Below are positions 1-10,029 of a stretch of DNA of 32,022 nt, piece by piece. A program made the translations under genes and the position numbers. The stretch comes from an uncultured Clostridia bacterium (lineage in GTDB: Bacteria > Bacillota > Clostridia > Lachnospirales > Lachnospiraceae). The DNA lies in assembly GCA_946184675.1 (NCBI GenBank), contig CAMHFW010000005.1:1-32022 (forward strand). The letters are read 5' to 3'. Under the pieces are notes generated by a model. It did not search any database, was not told where the DNA came from, and was given only the letters and a program-made list of their open reading frames with translations. Numbering within the stretch: the stretch's first letter is position 1; each line of letters starts with the position of its first letter.

Positions 1-2
1 TT

Positions 3-122
3 TTTCGATGTTTTAAAAGTTATGACCCTCGGACAGGCCTCCCGCACCTGCGCTATGCTCGCGATTCTCTCGTCGGCGGTCAGACTGTCCCAGGCAGTTT
101 ACTGCTGGCTGCGCTGGTTCAT
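3..122 (-). pseudogene. possible 3'-truncated or interrupted reading frame at window edge (MNQRSQQ*TAWDSLTADERIASIAQVREACPRVITFKTSK...)
   Basis: Minus-strand ATG at 122-120, seven codons, in-frame TAA at 101-99, then 32 open codons with protein-like composition running to the window edge. No homology recognised. Confidence 0.25.
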
Positions 123-170
123 ATGATTGCCTATCGTCCCACGGGAACCGCCCGGGGACAGGACTTGCTT

Positions 171-211
171 CCATAAAAAAGAGACGGCGCGGCGGCCGTC
201 TCTTTTTATGG
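171..211 (-). terminator. bidirectional-looking rho-independent terminator downstream of glyA
   Basis: CCATAAAAAAGAGACGG / CCGTCTCTTTTTATGG long inverted repeat with a GC core and A/T tracts on both sides, just after the glyA stop at 228. Confidence 0.85.
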
Positions 212-227
212 TTGTTTTGTTTTCTGC

Positions 228-1466
228 TTATTTGTACAGGGGATACTTGGCTGTGAGGGATGCTACAATCTTTGCTGCTTCTTCCTTGTTGGCCTCGAAG
301 TCCCTGAGTACCAGTGCGATTGCTTCTGCAATCTGATCCATGTCTGCAGTGTCATAGCCTCTTGTTGTGGCAGCGGGTGTACCAAGGCGAAGGCCGCTGG
401 TAACGAAAGGAGACTGCGGATCATTGGGAATGGTATTCTTATTGCAGGTGATGTGTACTTCGTCAAGCATCTTCTCTGCCGCCTTGCCGGTAAGGCCGAG
501 GGCGCGCAGGTCAACCAGCATCAGATGGTTGTCTGTACCGCGGGATACGATATCAATTCCTCTGTCCATCAGCCCCTTGCACAGTGCCTGGGCATTGTCG
601 ATGATATGCTGCTGATAGAGCTTGAAATCATCGCTGAGCGCTTCCTTAAATGCAACTGCCTTGCCAGCGATCACATGCATCAGGGGACCGCCCTGTGTGC
701 CGGGGAAAATCGCGGAATTGAGCTTCTTATCGTAATCATTGGTCCCTGCCAGGATCAGACCGCCTCTGGGACCGCGCAGGGTCTTGTGGGTGGTAGTCGT
801 CACAACATGGGCATAGGGAATGGGGCTCGGATGAAGTCCTGCTGCTACAAGACCTGCAATATGAGCCATGTCTACCATCAGGATAGCGCCTACCTGGTCA
901 GCAATCTGGCGGAAGCGTTTGAAATCGATCTCTCTGCAGTAAGCGCTGGCTCCTGCTACGATCAGCTTTGGATTGCACTCTCTGGCGATACGCTCTACTT
1001 CATCATAATCAATAAATCCGTCATCATTGACGCCATAGGGGACACATTTGAACACTTTACCGGAATAATTGGCCGGGCTTCCGTGCGTCAGATGTCCGCC
1101 GTGGTCAAGATTCATACCCATAAAGGTGTCGCCGGGCTGCAGAAATGCCTGGAATACTGCCATGTTGGCCTGTGCGCCGGAATGAGGCTGCACATTGGCA
1201 TAAGCTGCTCCGAAGAGTTCCTTCGCACGGTCGCGCGCCAGATCCTCTACGATATCCACATACTGGCATCCGCCGTAGTATCTTTTTCCCGGATAACCCT
1301 CTGCGTACTTGTTAGTCAGCGGGCTGCCCATAGCGGCCATAACCGCCTTGCTTACAAAATTCTCGGAAGCAATCAGCTCGATATTGGAGTTCTGTCTGCC
1401 TACTTCCAGTTGGATGGCCTCTGCGACCTGCGGATCCGCGGCCAGAACCTCATCAAATGAAAACAT
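228..1466 (-). CDS. glyA: serine hydroxymethyltransferase
   Basis: 412 aa; [38 protein letters not shown] motifs. Confidence 0.98.
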   Translation of the reverse strand: MFSFDEVLAADPQVAEAIQLEVGRQNSNIELIASENFVSKAVMAAMGSPLTNKYAEGYPGKRYYGGCQYVDIVEDLARDRAKELFGAAYANVQPHSGAQANMAVFQAFLQPGDTFMGMNLDHGGHLTHGSPANYSGKVFKCVPYGVNDDGFIDYDEVERIARECNPKLIVAGASAYCREIDFKRFRQIADQVGAILMVDMAHIAGLVAAGLHPSPIPYAHVVTTTTHKTLRGPRGGLILAGTNDYDKKLNSAIFPGTQGGPLMHVIAGKAVAFKEALSDDFKLYQQHIIDNAQALCKGLMDRGIDIVSRGTDNHLMLVDLRALGLTGKAAEKMLDEVHITCNKNTIPNDPQSPFVTSGLRLGTPAATTRGYDTADMDQIAEAIALVLRDFEANKEEAAKIVASLTAKYPLYK

Positions 1467-1504
1467 CTTTTGTTTCCTCCCCTTGTGTGTAATCCTGAAA
1501 GAAC

Positions 1505-2770
1505 TTAGTCCTTATATACTTTCTCGAAGCTGTGATACCCTTCCTCTTCGAGTTTTGCAATCTGCTGTTTCATGTTTTTGCGCATGGGCAGGATGGTCAC
1601 ATGACCTCCTGCTTCCCGCAGCTGGCGCGCTCTTGCAAAAGTCTCGAGTTTCTTGTCCATAGGCGCATTTTTGTCAATTAATATCGCTACAGAATTCTCA
1701 GCGACAGGTGTACCATTCTCCAGGTGATCCTTGAGGATGGTAATGATCCTCTCAAATCCGATGGAGAAACCGCAGGCACTCACGTCCTGTCCGCAGAATC
1801 TGCCAATCATCTTGTCATAGCGGCCGCCGCCGGCGATCGAGAAGGAATAGCCGTCGATGCCTGCCTCAAAGATCGTACCGGTATAGTAACCCATCCCTCG
1901 TACCAGAGTGGGATCAAATACCAGCTTTACATGCTCAGAGATCATCGCTCTGGCACCTGCCATAATCTCTTCCAGGCCCTGTACCACCTTATCCGGGAGG
2001 TAGTCCTCACCGATTTGTGCACAAAAAGCGCGGCAGTCCATATCCTGCCCCAGATCTGCATAGATGCTCAGATAGTTATCTACCGCTTCCTCCGCAAATC
2101 CATTTTCAATCAGGTCTTTGCGAATGCCGTCCAGGCCGATCTTGTCAAATTTATCCAGGGAAATCAGAACCGCGGGGATATCCTCTTCGGCAAAGCCTGC
2201 CTTAAGTGCAGCCCCCTTCAGAATCTGACGGTCATTGATATGAATGGTAAAATCTGTGATTCCGATCTCTGCAAAAATCCTGGAGAGCATATCCGAAGTC
2301 GCAGAGACCAGCTCGATCTCTGCCAGATTGGTGTCATCTCCCAGAATGTCGATATCACATTGCATAAACTGGCGGAAACGCCCCTTCTGCGGATTGTCCG
2401 CTCTCCAGACATTTCCGATCTGCAGCGCCTTAAAAGGCACCGGCAGTTTTTCTTTATTATTGGCATAGTAACGGGCCAGCGGGACAGTCAGATCATATCG
2501 GAGACCGTTGTCTGCAAACTCTTCCTTGCCGGCATCGATCGCCCTGCGGAGCTCCGCCCCTCTCTTCATTACCTTAAAGATCAGTTTTTCATTATCTCCG
2601 CCCTGCTTAGACGTAAGATTCTCGATATGCTCCATGACAGGCGTCTCAATCTCCATAAATCCATAAGACGCATACGTCGATTTGATCAGGCTGAGAATAT
2701 GTTCTCTGAGCCTCATATCCGACGGCAGCATGTCGCACATGCCTTTTACAGGCGTTTTGACAAATTTCAT
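1505..2770 (-). CDS. hisS: histidyl-tRNA synthetase
   Basis: 421 aa; class II aaRS N-terminus [36 protein letters not shown] motifs. Confidence 0.97.
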   Translation of the reverse strand: MKFVKTPVKGMCDMLPSDMRLREHILSLIKSTYASYGFMEIETPVMEHIENLTSKQGGDNEKLIFKVMKRGAELRRAIDAGKEEFADNGLRYDLTVPLARYYANNKEKLPVPFKALQIGNVWRADNPQKGRFRQFMQCDIDILGDDTNLAEIELVSATSDMLSRIFAEIGITDFTIHINDRQILKGAALKAGFAEEDIPAVLISLDKFDKIGLDGIRKDLIENGFAEEAVDNYLSIYADLGQDMDCRAFCAQIGEDYLPDKVVQGLEEIMAGARAMISEHVKLVFDPTLVRGMGYYTGTIFEAGIDGYSFSIAGGGRYDKMIGRFCGQDVSACGFSIGFERIITILKDHLENGTPVAENSVAILIDKNAPMDKKLETFARARQLREAGGHVTILPMRKNMKQQIAKLEEEGYHSFEKVYKD

Positions 2771-2810
2771 TTTCTTCTACTCCTGCCTCATTTTACTTCA
2801 GTTGTTTATC

Positions 2811-2839
2811 ATTCTAACGTATTATCATCATTACCGCAA
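2811..2839 (-). promoter_or_regulatory. candidate sigma-A promoter for hisS-glyA
   Basis: Minus strand TTGCGG-17 nt-TAGAAT upstream of hisS; the -35 lies within the last codons of the MATE gene. Confidence 0.4.
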
Positions 2840-4210
2840 GAACTCTTTTGTTTTTATTTTCATTCCTCTGCTGCATATTTTTCTCTGATACAGAAGATAC
2901 CAGGTCACAAGTACCGTGCCCTTGCACATGCTGGAAATGGAGATGGTCCACCAGATGGCATCCAGTCCAAAGGAAGCTCTCTGCAGGATCAGAATGACCG
3001 GAACTCTCATAAAGGTAAAGAAAATGCTGACCACGGACGGGGGCAGAGTCCTTCCCAGCCCGGCAAAAGCACCGGAAGTCGTAATCTCCGCACACATGAA
3101 GAGCTGGGAAAAGCCGATGACGGAAAGATACTGTATGCCGACCGGAATCACGTCCGGGTCGTTCAGGAACAGACGAAAGACCGGTCCGGGCACTAATACC
3201 AGGAGCAGGGTGCAGGCTGTTCCCCAGATCAGAACGATGAGCATAATGCTTCGATATCCTCCCCGGATTCTGTCTGCCTTACCCGCCCCGTAGTTTTGAG
3301 AGATAAAGGCATTGATGGCTGCCATAAAGCCATCTGCCGCCATCCAGGAGATCGATTCGATCTGGGTCCCGATCTTCTGGGCTGCTACCGGTCCGTCTCC
3401 GTATGCTGCCACAAAACGGGCTATGATCATGGAGCAGACGGAAAAGAGCATATCCTGCAGGGCCGCAGGAAACCCGATCCCGATGATCTGACGATAATAA
3501 GACACAGGTCTTCTCCGAAACAGATCCAGTCCCTGAAAGATTTCATTGTTCCCGATGATCCTGGTCAGAAATATCAGAAAGACCAGAATCTGTGAGACCA
3601 CAGTGGCCAGAGCCGCACCGGCTGCTCCCAGTCCGGGAACCGGGCCCAGTCCGAAGATCAGGACCGGATCTGCCGCCAGATTGATCAGAAGGCCTGCTGT
3701 ATTAATGTAGAAAGGCGTCCTGCTGTCTCCGCAGACATTATAGGTACAGGTAAAAGCCTGGTTAAGAAAAGGAAAAATCACCATGCCGCAGGTAATGCGC
3801 AGATAAATCAGAGCACTTCTGACCGCATCTGCCCCGCTCAGCTGAAAAAAGCCAACCAGATGCCCGGCAGACAGATTGACCGCCAGTCCGTAGAGTACCG
3901 CCAAAAATGCGCTCAGCTGCAGCATGCTGCCCAGATACTCTTTGGCTTCCCGCCCGTCACCCGCCCCAAGGCTGTGCCCGATCTTGACCTGACCGCCGAT
4001 GCGTGACATGAGAGAAAGGCCATTGGAAAACCAGACAAACATACCGGAGACACCTACACCTGCTACGGCTGCGCTTCCAACCTTTCCGATCCAGATCATA
4101 TCGACCAGGCTATAGGCCGTCTGCACAAAGGAGGTCAGCATGATGGGAACGGCCAGAGCAAAAAGAGTCCGCATAATCTTCCCGCTCAAAAAATCCACCG
4201 GCCTGCTCAT
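2831..4210 (-). CDS. MATE family efflux transporter
   Basis: Multi-TM protein with MATE features (MLTSFVQTAYSLVDMIWIGKVGS). The ORF extends to 4240, but the ATG at 4210 (MSRPVDFLSG...) has a good SD (AAGGAGGG). Confidence 0.93.
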   Translation of the reverse strand: MSRPVDFLSGKIMRTLFALAVPIMLTSFVQTAYSLVDMIWIGKVGSAAVAGVGVSGMFVWFSNGLSLMSRIGGQVKIGHSLGAGDGREAKEYLGSMLQLSAFLAVLYGLAVNLSAGHLVGFFQLSGADAVRSALIYLRITCGMVIFPFLNQAFTCTYNVCGDSRTPFYINTAGLLINLAADPVLIFGLGPVPGLGAAGAALATVVSQILVFLIFLTRIIGNNEIFQGLDLFRRRPVSYYRQIIGIGFPAALQDMLFSVCSMIIARFVAAYGDGPVAAQKIGTQIESISWMAADGFMAAINAFISQNYGAGKADRIRGGYRSIMLIVLIWGTACTLLLVLVPGPVFRLFLNDPDVIPVGIQYLSVIGFSQLFMCAEITTSGAFAGLGRTLPPSVVSIFFTFMRVPVILILQRASFGLDAIWWTISISSMCKGTVLVTWYLLYQRKICSRGMKIKTKEFLR

Positions 4211-4346
4211 CAGATCTCCCTCCTTTTTCTGCTCGCGCAACGCGTAAATCGTAACATATAAGCAGACCGGAACGCAATGTACAAAATCGGGATTTCAGAA
4301 AAGGCAATAGAGATGTTTTTCAGTAAAATGCCGAAAAGAGACAGAG

Positions 4347-4408
4347 AGAGACAGGGGACGGTTCTGTGTCTCCCTTTCCTGAGAGACACAGAACCGTCCC
4401 CTGTCTCT
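4347..4408. repeat. REP/terminator-like perfect inverted repeat
   Basis: AGAGACAGGGGACGGTTCTGTGTCTC - 10-nt loop - GAGACACAGAACCGTCCCCTGTCTCT, about 26-bp perfect stem, 2 nt from the ATPase stop codon. Confidence 0.9.
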
Positions 4409-4410
4409 TT

Positions 4411-6483
4411 TCAGAGCAGATTGCGCATGCTGTGAAGTCCGATTGCAATGGTTGATGTATTATGCAGAAGTGAAGAAGCCGCCGGCTGCAGCAGGCCGAA
4501 CACTCCGAGCAGGATAAGCAGGGAATTGAATCCCATAATCTGTCTGTAGTTGCGGTAGATCCGCTTCATCTGCAGAGTGCTGATCTGCCGGAGTGTTACC
4601 AGACAGTTCAGATCATCAGCCATGATAATAATGTCAGCGATCTCCCGTGCAATCTCTGCGCCGTCGCTGATGGCGATTCCCGCATCCGCGGCAGAAAGGG
4701 CCGGGGAATCATTGATACCGTCGCCAATCATGATCAGCTTTTCCCCGCGGGCCTTCGCCTGCTGGATATATCCGGCTTTGTCCTCCGGAAGCACTTCGGA
4801 ATAGTATTCATCTACACCGATCTGTGCCGCTACTGCAGCAGCAGTCCTCTCACTATCCCCGGTCATCATGACTACCTTGCGTATCCCGCATTCCCGCAGT
4901 TTCCGGATAGCCTCTGCTGCTTCCGGACGGATCGGATCTTCGATACAGATCACAGCTGCCAGTTTCCCGTCCACTGCCATATACAAATGGGAATAACAGT
5001 CGGGCAGCTTTTCAAAACTGTCTTTGTACTCTTCCCCGATTATGCAGCCTTCGTCTTCAAAGACAAAATGGTAGCTGCCGATGATCACCTTTTTATCATT
5101 GATAGAAGAGGCAATTCCGTGGGCAACGATATACTCGACCCTGGAGTGCATTTCCTCATGCTCCAGCCCTCGCTCTCTGGCTGCTGTCACAACAGCTTTT
5201 GCCATAGAATGAGGGAAATGTTCCTCCAGACAGGCCGCAATGCGCAAAAGTTCATCTGTCTGCACCGGGCAGAAGGGAACGATATCCGCTACCCTCGGTT
5301 TCGCTGCTGTAAGTGTCCCTGTCTTGTCAAAAACAATCATATCAGCCTCTGAAACGGCTTCCAGATATTTGCCTCCCTTGACCGTGATACTGTAATTGCC
5401 CGCCTCCCGGATTGCTGAGAGGACAGAGACCGGCATGGCCAGCTTGAGAGCGCAGGAAAAATCCACCATCAGGAAAGACAAAGCCCGTGTGGCATTGCGG
5501 GTGAGCAGGTAGGTCAGCCCTGTACCCAGAAGGGCATAAGGAACCAGCTTATCTGCCAGATGTTCTGCTCTTCCCTCCGCAGCGGATTTGAGCTTTTCCG
5601 AATCCTCAATCATCCGGATGATCTGCTCATATCTGGTCTTTCCGCTGCTCTCGCGTACCCGGAAAGAAATCTCTCCTTCTTCCAGAACGGTTCCGGCATA
5701 GACCGTATCGCCTGCAATCTTTCTGACAGGAACAGATTCTCCTGTCAGAGATGCGTGATTGACCATACCCTCGCCTGCGCAGACTTCCCCGTCAAAAGGA
5801 ATCACGTTGCCCATGCGGACGATAACCTCATCTCCGGCTTGTACGCTGTCTGCCGGCACCAGAAGTTCCTGACCGTCTGCCCTGATCCATACACTGCCGA
5901 TTTTAAGCGACATACTTCTGGCTAGATCATTGACAGACTTTTTATGTGTCCACTCCTCCAGCAGCTCGCCAATCTCCAGAAGGAACATGGTCGATCCTGC
6001 TGTGGAAAAGCTTCCTCGCAGCAGGGAAACAGTGATAGCCGCCGCATCCAGCACCGGCACTTCGATCCTTCCCCGCCGCAAACAGGACAGTCCGCTGCGG
6101 ATATATCGCAGAGACTGTAAAACAGTCCAGGGAATGCGGATCCACTGCGGCAGCAAAAGCCTTCTCAGCGCCCGGCCTGTCACCTTCATAATCAGCTTTT
6201 CCCGGTACATGGCATTGAGCTGTCTGGACTGGATATCACTCTCCTGCGGCAGCAGGAGGACCTCTTCAAAATCCATCTTCTGAATGGCGGTCAGAACCGG
6301 CTCCTGCGCTCCGCACAGACTGATCGCCGCATCTGCCGTCCGCTCATATACTTTTGCATCCGCAACCCCGGGCAGTTTTTTCAGATACTCTTCCAAAGCC
6401 CCGGCTTCCTCAAAACTCAGATGCTTCTTGTCCAGGTGCACACGGAGCCTGGTTCTGCTTTTATGTCTGACCCAGAAGCGCAT
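4411..6483 (-). CDS. heavy-metal P1B-type ATPase, divergent clade lacking the CPC motif
   Basis: 690 aa; TGES, DKTGTLT, MTGDSERTA, GDGINDSPAL motifs. TM metal-site motif reads DFSCALKLAMP; N-terminal HMA-like region without CxxC. Confidence 0.93.
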   Translation of the reverse strand: MRFWVRHKSRTRLRVHLDKKHLSFEEAGALEEYLKKLPGVADAKVYERTADAAISLCGAQEPVLTAIQKMDFEEVLLLPQESDIQSRQLNAMYREKLIMKVTGRALRRLLLPQWIRIPWTVLQSLRYIRSGLSCLRRGRIEVPVLDAAAITVSLLRGSFSTAGSTMFLLEIGELLEEWTHKKSVNDLARSMSLKIGSVWIRADGQELLVPADSVQAGDEVIVRMGNVIPFDGEVCAGEGMVNHASLTGESVPVRKIAGDTVYAGTVLEEGEISFRVRESSGKTRYEQIIRMIEDSEKLKSAAEGRAEHLADKLVPYALLGTGLTYLLTRNATRALSFLMVDFSCALKLAMPVSVLSAIREAGNYSITVKGGKYLEAVSEADMIVFDKTGTLTAAKPRVADIVPFCPVQTDELLRIAACLEEHFPHSMAKAVVTAARERGLEHEEMHSRVEYIVAHGIASSINDKKVIIGSYHFVFEDEGCIIGEEYKDSFEKLPDCYSHLYMAVDGKLAAVICIEDPIRPEAAEAIRKLRECGIRKVVMMTGDSERTAAAVAAQIGVDEYYSEVLPEDKAGYIQQAKARGEKLIMIGDGINDSPALSAADAGIAISDGAEIAREIADIIIMADDLNCLVTLRQISTLQMKRIYRNYRQIMGFNSLLILLGVFGLLQPAASSLLHNTSTIAIGLHSMRNLL

Positions 6484-6486
6484 GAC

Positions 6487-6798
6487 TTAACCCTCTGCCT
6501 TGGCAGATGCCTCCCTTGCAGCTCTTTTTGCTGCTTTTTCATCTTCATAAACAAGGTCTGCAGCTGCATACTCTTCATTGATGGCTTTGGCATCCTCCAG
6601 GATATCCTCTGCGTTTTCCTGCACTACTGCAGCGGTATCAAGCACACATTCTCTGGCTCGTAGAACAGCAGCCGTACAGTGGGTGTAAACCTTTTTCGCA
6701 TCGCGGCTGGAAAGTACCTTGATTCCTGCTGTTCCAAAAAGAACACCCAGCGCGAAAAGTCCTGCGTGTCTGCCATTGATATTACGGAATTTAGACAT
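6487..6798 (-). CDS. small DUF6110-like protein next to P-type ATPase
   Basis: 103 aa; GVLFGTAGIKVLSSRDAKKVYTHCTAAVLRARECVLDTAAVVQENAEDILEDAKAINEEYA. Family assignment from memory; 3 nt from the ATPase start. Confidence 0.75.
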   Translation of the reverse strand: MSKFRNINGRHAGLFALGVLFGTAGIKVLSSRDAKKVYTHCTAAVLRARECVLDTAAVVQENAEDILEDAKAINEEYAAADLVYEDEKAAKRAAREASAKAEG

Positions 6799-6843
6799 AA
6801 AAAAGACCCCTTTCTGTCATTTCAAAGTAGTTTTCACACTTTA

Positions 6844-6865
6844 ATTATAACAAAGGAGTCTTTGT
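6844..6865 (-). promoter_or_regulatory. candidate -10 (TATAAT) with abutting palindromic operator ACAAAG-N4-CTTTGT
   Basis: + strand 6844-6849 ATTATA (TATAAT on minus) directly next to ACAAAGGAGTCTTTGT (6850-6865), upstream of the DUF6110-like gene. Confidence 0.5.
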
Positions 6866-6889
6866 AAGCTGAAGATAACACTCCGGCCC

Positions 6890-8593
6890 TTATTCGTCTA
6901 TTTTTCTCAACAACTCGCTTTTTCTCTGCAATGCAAGCTTTCTCATCTCACCTGCACTATCCATGACAGCCTCCGTAATCCTGGCTCCTCCAAGCAGTCT
7001 TGCCAGTTCGGTTATGCTTTCTTCTTCCGGAAGCGGGCTGATCTGTGTCCTTGTTCTGCTGCCGTCACTTTCCTTTTCAATTACGAAATGCCTGTCCGCC
7101 ATAGATGCAATCTGGGGCAGATGGGTAATGCAGATTATCTGGTGACTTCCTGAGAGCAGGGCCAGCTTTTCAGATACCTTCTGGGCTGTCCGCCCGCTGA
7201 TCCCCGCATCGATTTCATCAAATATCAGAGTTTCAATTGAATCGGTATCCGCCATGACGGATTTGATTGCCAGCATGATGCGGGACAGTTCGCCGCCGCT
7301 CGCGACTTTGGCAAGGGGCCGGACATCTTCACCCGGATTGGTGGAGATCAGAAACTGCACCCGGTCTGCACCGTTTGCCGTGCACTGCTGTAATGTTTCA
7401 CAACGGATTTCGAAACGAACGCCCAGGAAATTGAGATCCTCCAGGGCTTTCACGATCTTTTTTTCCAGAACCACGCTTTTCTCCCTGCGGATCGCGGATA
7501 CGCGCCTTGTCAGATCGGCAAGTTTTTTCTCTTCTCCGGAAAGTCGCTGCTCCAGTTCCTCCATATACTGTTCATAGTGGTCATACTTGTCATAGGAAGC
7601 CTGACACGCATCCCGGTGTGCCAGCACATCCGCGATGGTCTGGCCATACTTTGTCTCCAGTCTGGAAATGAGCTCCAGCCTTTCTTCCGTTTCCCGGAAG
7701 ACTGCCTCATCAAATACCAGGGACTCTTCATAGTCGGACAGATCCCTTCCAAAATCATACAAAAGGCTCTCGATCTGTTCCAGCTGCTCCCGCAGGCCTT
7801 CAATGGCCGGATCAAACCGTTCCAGACCGGATAGTTCCCGGATTGCCCGGCTGATCTGATCCCCTGCGCAGTCATTGCCGCTGGAACCGGTCAGGCCGGA
7901 AACCGCCGAAACCGCAGAAACAATCTCTCTGGCATTTGACATCTTCCGGTAAAGGGTCCGCAGTTCTTCTTCCTCTCCGTCCTTCAAGGCTGCCGCATCG
8001 ATCTCATCGATTTGAAAACGCAGATAGTCTTTCTCTTTCAGATAAGAACCGGCATGTTCCTTCTCTCTTTCCATTTCCTGTCTGATGGCTGTCCAGCTTT
8101 GATAAGCCGCCCGCAAAGCAGGTTTTATCCCTGCCAGGTCCTCCTGGGCAAACCTGTCCAGAATGGCTATATGATTCTCTTCGTGCAGAAGAGACTGATG
8201 CTCATGCTGACCATGGATATCAATCAGGAGAGCAGCTGCCTTCTGCAGCACCGGAACTGACACGACTTCCCCATTGATCCGTGCGACGGACCTTCCTTCC
8301 GTCAGACGTCTGGAAAGAAGAACATGATTCTCATCCGCCGGAATATCCATAGCCTCAAGCTCCTGCAGAATCTGTCTGTCCCTAACTTCAAAATCAAGTT
8401 CCACAAGGGCACTGTCAGCGCCGGTGCGGATCAGGTCGCGGGAAGCCTTTGCGCCAAGTGCCATCCCCGCGCTGCCGATGATCACAGATTTACCTGCGCC
8501 GGTCTCACCGGTCAGGATATTGAGTCCCTCTCCGAACTCAACGAAGGCCTCTTCGATCAGGGCAATATTTTTTACATGAATACTTTTAAGCAA
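6890..8593 (-). CDS. recN: DNA repair protein RecN
   Basis: 567 aa; GEGLNILTGETGAGKSVIIGS Walker A, SGGELSRIMLAIK, LIFDEIDAGISG. Confidence 0.98.
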   Translation of the reverse strand: MLKSIHVKNIALIEEAFVEFGEGLNILTGETGAGKSVIIGSAGMALGAKASRDLIRTGADSALVELDFEVRDRQILQELEAMDIPADENHVLLSRRLTEGRSVARINGEVVSVPVLQKAAALLIDIHGQHEHQSLLHEENHIAILDRFAQEDLAGIKPALRAAYQSWTAIRQEMEREKEHAGSYLKEKDYLRFQIDEIDAAALKDGEEEELRTLYRKMSNAREIVSAVSAVSGLTGSSGNDCAGDQISRAIRELSGLERFDPAIEGLREQLEQIESLLYDFGRDLSDYEESLVFDEAVFRETEERLELISRLETKYGQTIADVLAHRDACQASYDKYDHYEQYMEELEQRLSGEEKKLADLTRRVSAIRREKSVVLEKKIVKALEDLNFLGVRFEIRCETLQQCTANGADRVQFLISTNPGEDVRPLAKVASGGELSRIMLAIKSVMADTDSIETLIFDEIDAGISGRTAQKVSEKLALLSGSHQIICITHLPQIASMADRHFVIEKESDGSRTRTQISPLPEEESITELARLLGGARITEAVMDSAGEMRKLALQRKSELLRKIDE

Positions 8594-8629
8594 TTACCCA
8601 CGCTCCTTTTTCCGGGAAGCAGCCAGTCT

Positions 8630-9103
8630 TCATCGTTTGCCTGCAGCCTCCTCGATCTGTGCGATAATGGCATGTTCATCTGATTCGCTGCTCAGGGCAC
8701 AAAAAACAGTGTCGTCTCCTGCCACGCAGCCGATGAACCCTTTGATGGGCATAGCGTCCAGGGCAGCAGCCACTGCCATGGCCATTCCCGGCATGGTCCT
8801 GACTGCGATCATCTTAGACACATGGGCACTTTCCAGATACCCCTCTGCAAGGACTCTGCCAAGCTTATCGCTCATCACATTTCCGATTTCCCGCACGGCA
8901 ACATACTTCTGTCTTCCGGCGTGACCGTTCACCTTAGAAAGCTTCAGCTCACGGATATCGCGTGAGATGGTTGCCTGCGTCACATGAAAACCTGCTTTTC
9001 TCAGATAATCCGCAAGTTCTTCCTGTGTCTCTATCTCGTATGTATTTACCAGCTCAATCATCTTTTGCTGTCTTTTGGATTTTGATTCGCCCAACGTTTT
9101 CAC
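8630..9103 (-). CDS. argR: arginine repressor
   Basis: 157 aa; QATISRDIRELKLSKV HTH, C-terminal GCVAGDDTVFCA. Confidence 0.97.
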   Translation of the reverse strand: MKTLGESKSKRQQKMIELVNTYEIETQEELADYLRKAGFHVTQATISRDIRELKLSKVNGHAGRQKYVAVREIGNVMSDKLGRVLAEGYLESAHVSKMIAVRTMPGMAMAVAAALDAMPIKGFIGCVAGDDTVFCALSSESDEHAIIAQIEEAAGKR

Positions 9104-9114
9104 CTCACAGTAGC

Positions 9115-10029
9115 TTAAAAACTATTCATTTTTTTCTGCAGTATCTGATAGGGGTTCATACCGCGGATCCGCAATATGCGCGCAGTCTCCTGCGCCTTGC
9201 AGATCTCGGTCTCCCCGTAGATTCCGAGTTTCTGTCCAATCTGCCCGTCAAAGGTGCAGACTGCTTCCTCTTCCTGTGTCTTGTGCCGCTTGCTGATGCT
9301 GACGCGGATCCGGTCCGTTCCCGGAACCACAATGCTTCGCGCCTGCAGAGAATGCGGACAGATCGGCGTAACAACCATAACATCTGCCTGGGGCATGACA
9401 ACAGGTCCGCCCGCCGACAGGTTATAGCCGGTCGAACCGGTTGCTGTAGACACAATCAATCCGTCAGCTCCGTATATGTTCATCAGATTATCATTGACAT
9501 AGATCTTCAGATCAACCAGTCTGGAAAAGCCGGATCTGGCAACAACGATATCATTGAGAGCTGTACTCTCCATGATAATCTGCCTTTTCGCCTCTTCCGT
9601 CTCATCCGCTCTTTCCAGCACTTTTCCATGAAGCATGGTCCGTTCGTCCACAATATACGCGTCATGGAGCAGGGCATCCAGCCCTTCCTGCATATTGTCT
9701 CTGGATGCAGATGTCAGAAAACCCAGATTTCCCAGATTAATCCCGAAAAGGGGAACATTTTTCCCCAGGAGCATCCTGGCTGCCTGCAGGAGCGTGCCAT
9801 CTCCGCCCAGAGTGACCGCGCATTCCGTATCCGCGGGCAGGTCAGACAAATCCCTGACCATAAAGTTTGCATCATCCTCTGCCAGCTTGTTGCTGTCGTA
9901 GCCAAGACCCTCCTTAAAATCCGGAATCCATGCTTCCCCGCCGTGACTGCAGATATAGTCAGCAATATGTATGGTGATGCTGCGGTCCGGATCTTTGGAA
10001 TAATTTGTCAGGATGGCGATTTTTCTCAT
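9115..10029 (-). CDS. nadK: NAD kinase
   Basis: 304 aa; LGGDGTLLQAAR, GINLGNLGFLT, DGLIVSTATGSTGYNLSAGGP. Confidence 0.97.
   Translation of the reverse strand: MRKIAILTNYSKDPDRSITIHIADYICSHGGEAWIPDFKEGLGYDSNKLAEDDANFMVRDLSDLPADTECAVTLGGDGTLLQAARMLLGKNVPLFGINLGNLGFLTSASRDNMQEGLDALLHDAYIVDERTMLHGKVLERADETEEAKRQIIMESTALNDIVVARSGFSRLVDLKIYVNDNLMNIYGADGLIVSTATGSTGYNLSAGGPVVMPQADVMVVTPICPHSLQARSIVVPGTDRIRVSISKRHKTQEEEAVCTFDGQIGQKLGIYGETEICKAQETARILRIRGMNPYQILQKKMNSF

Noticed and set aside
453-1460. 335-aa plus-strand ORF
   Set aside because: Antisense to glyA, no motifs.
1724-3196. 490-aa plus-strand ORF
   Set aside because: Antisense shadow of hisS and the 3' part of the MATE gene; low-complexity, basic/His-rich composition with no recognisable domain.
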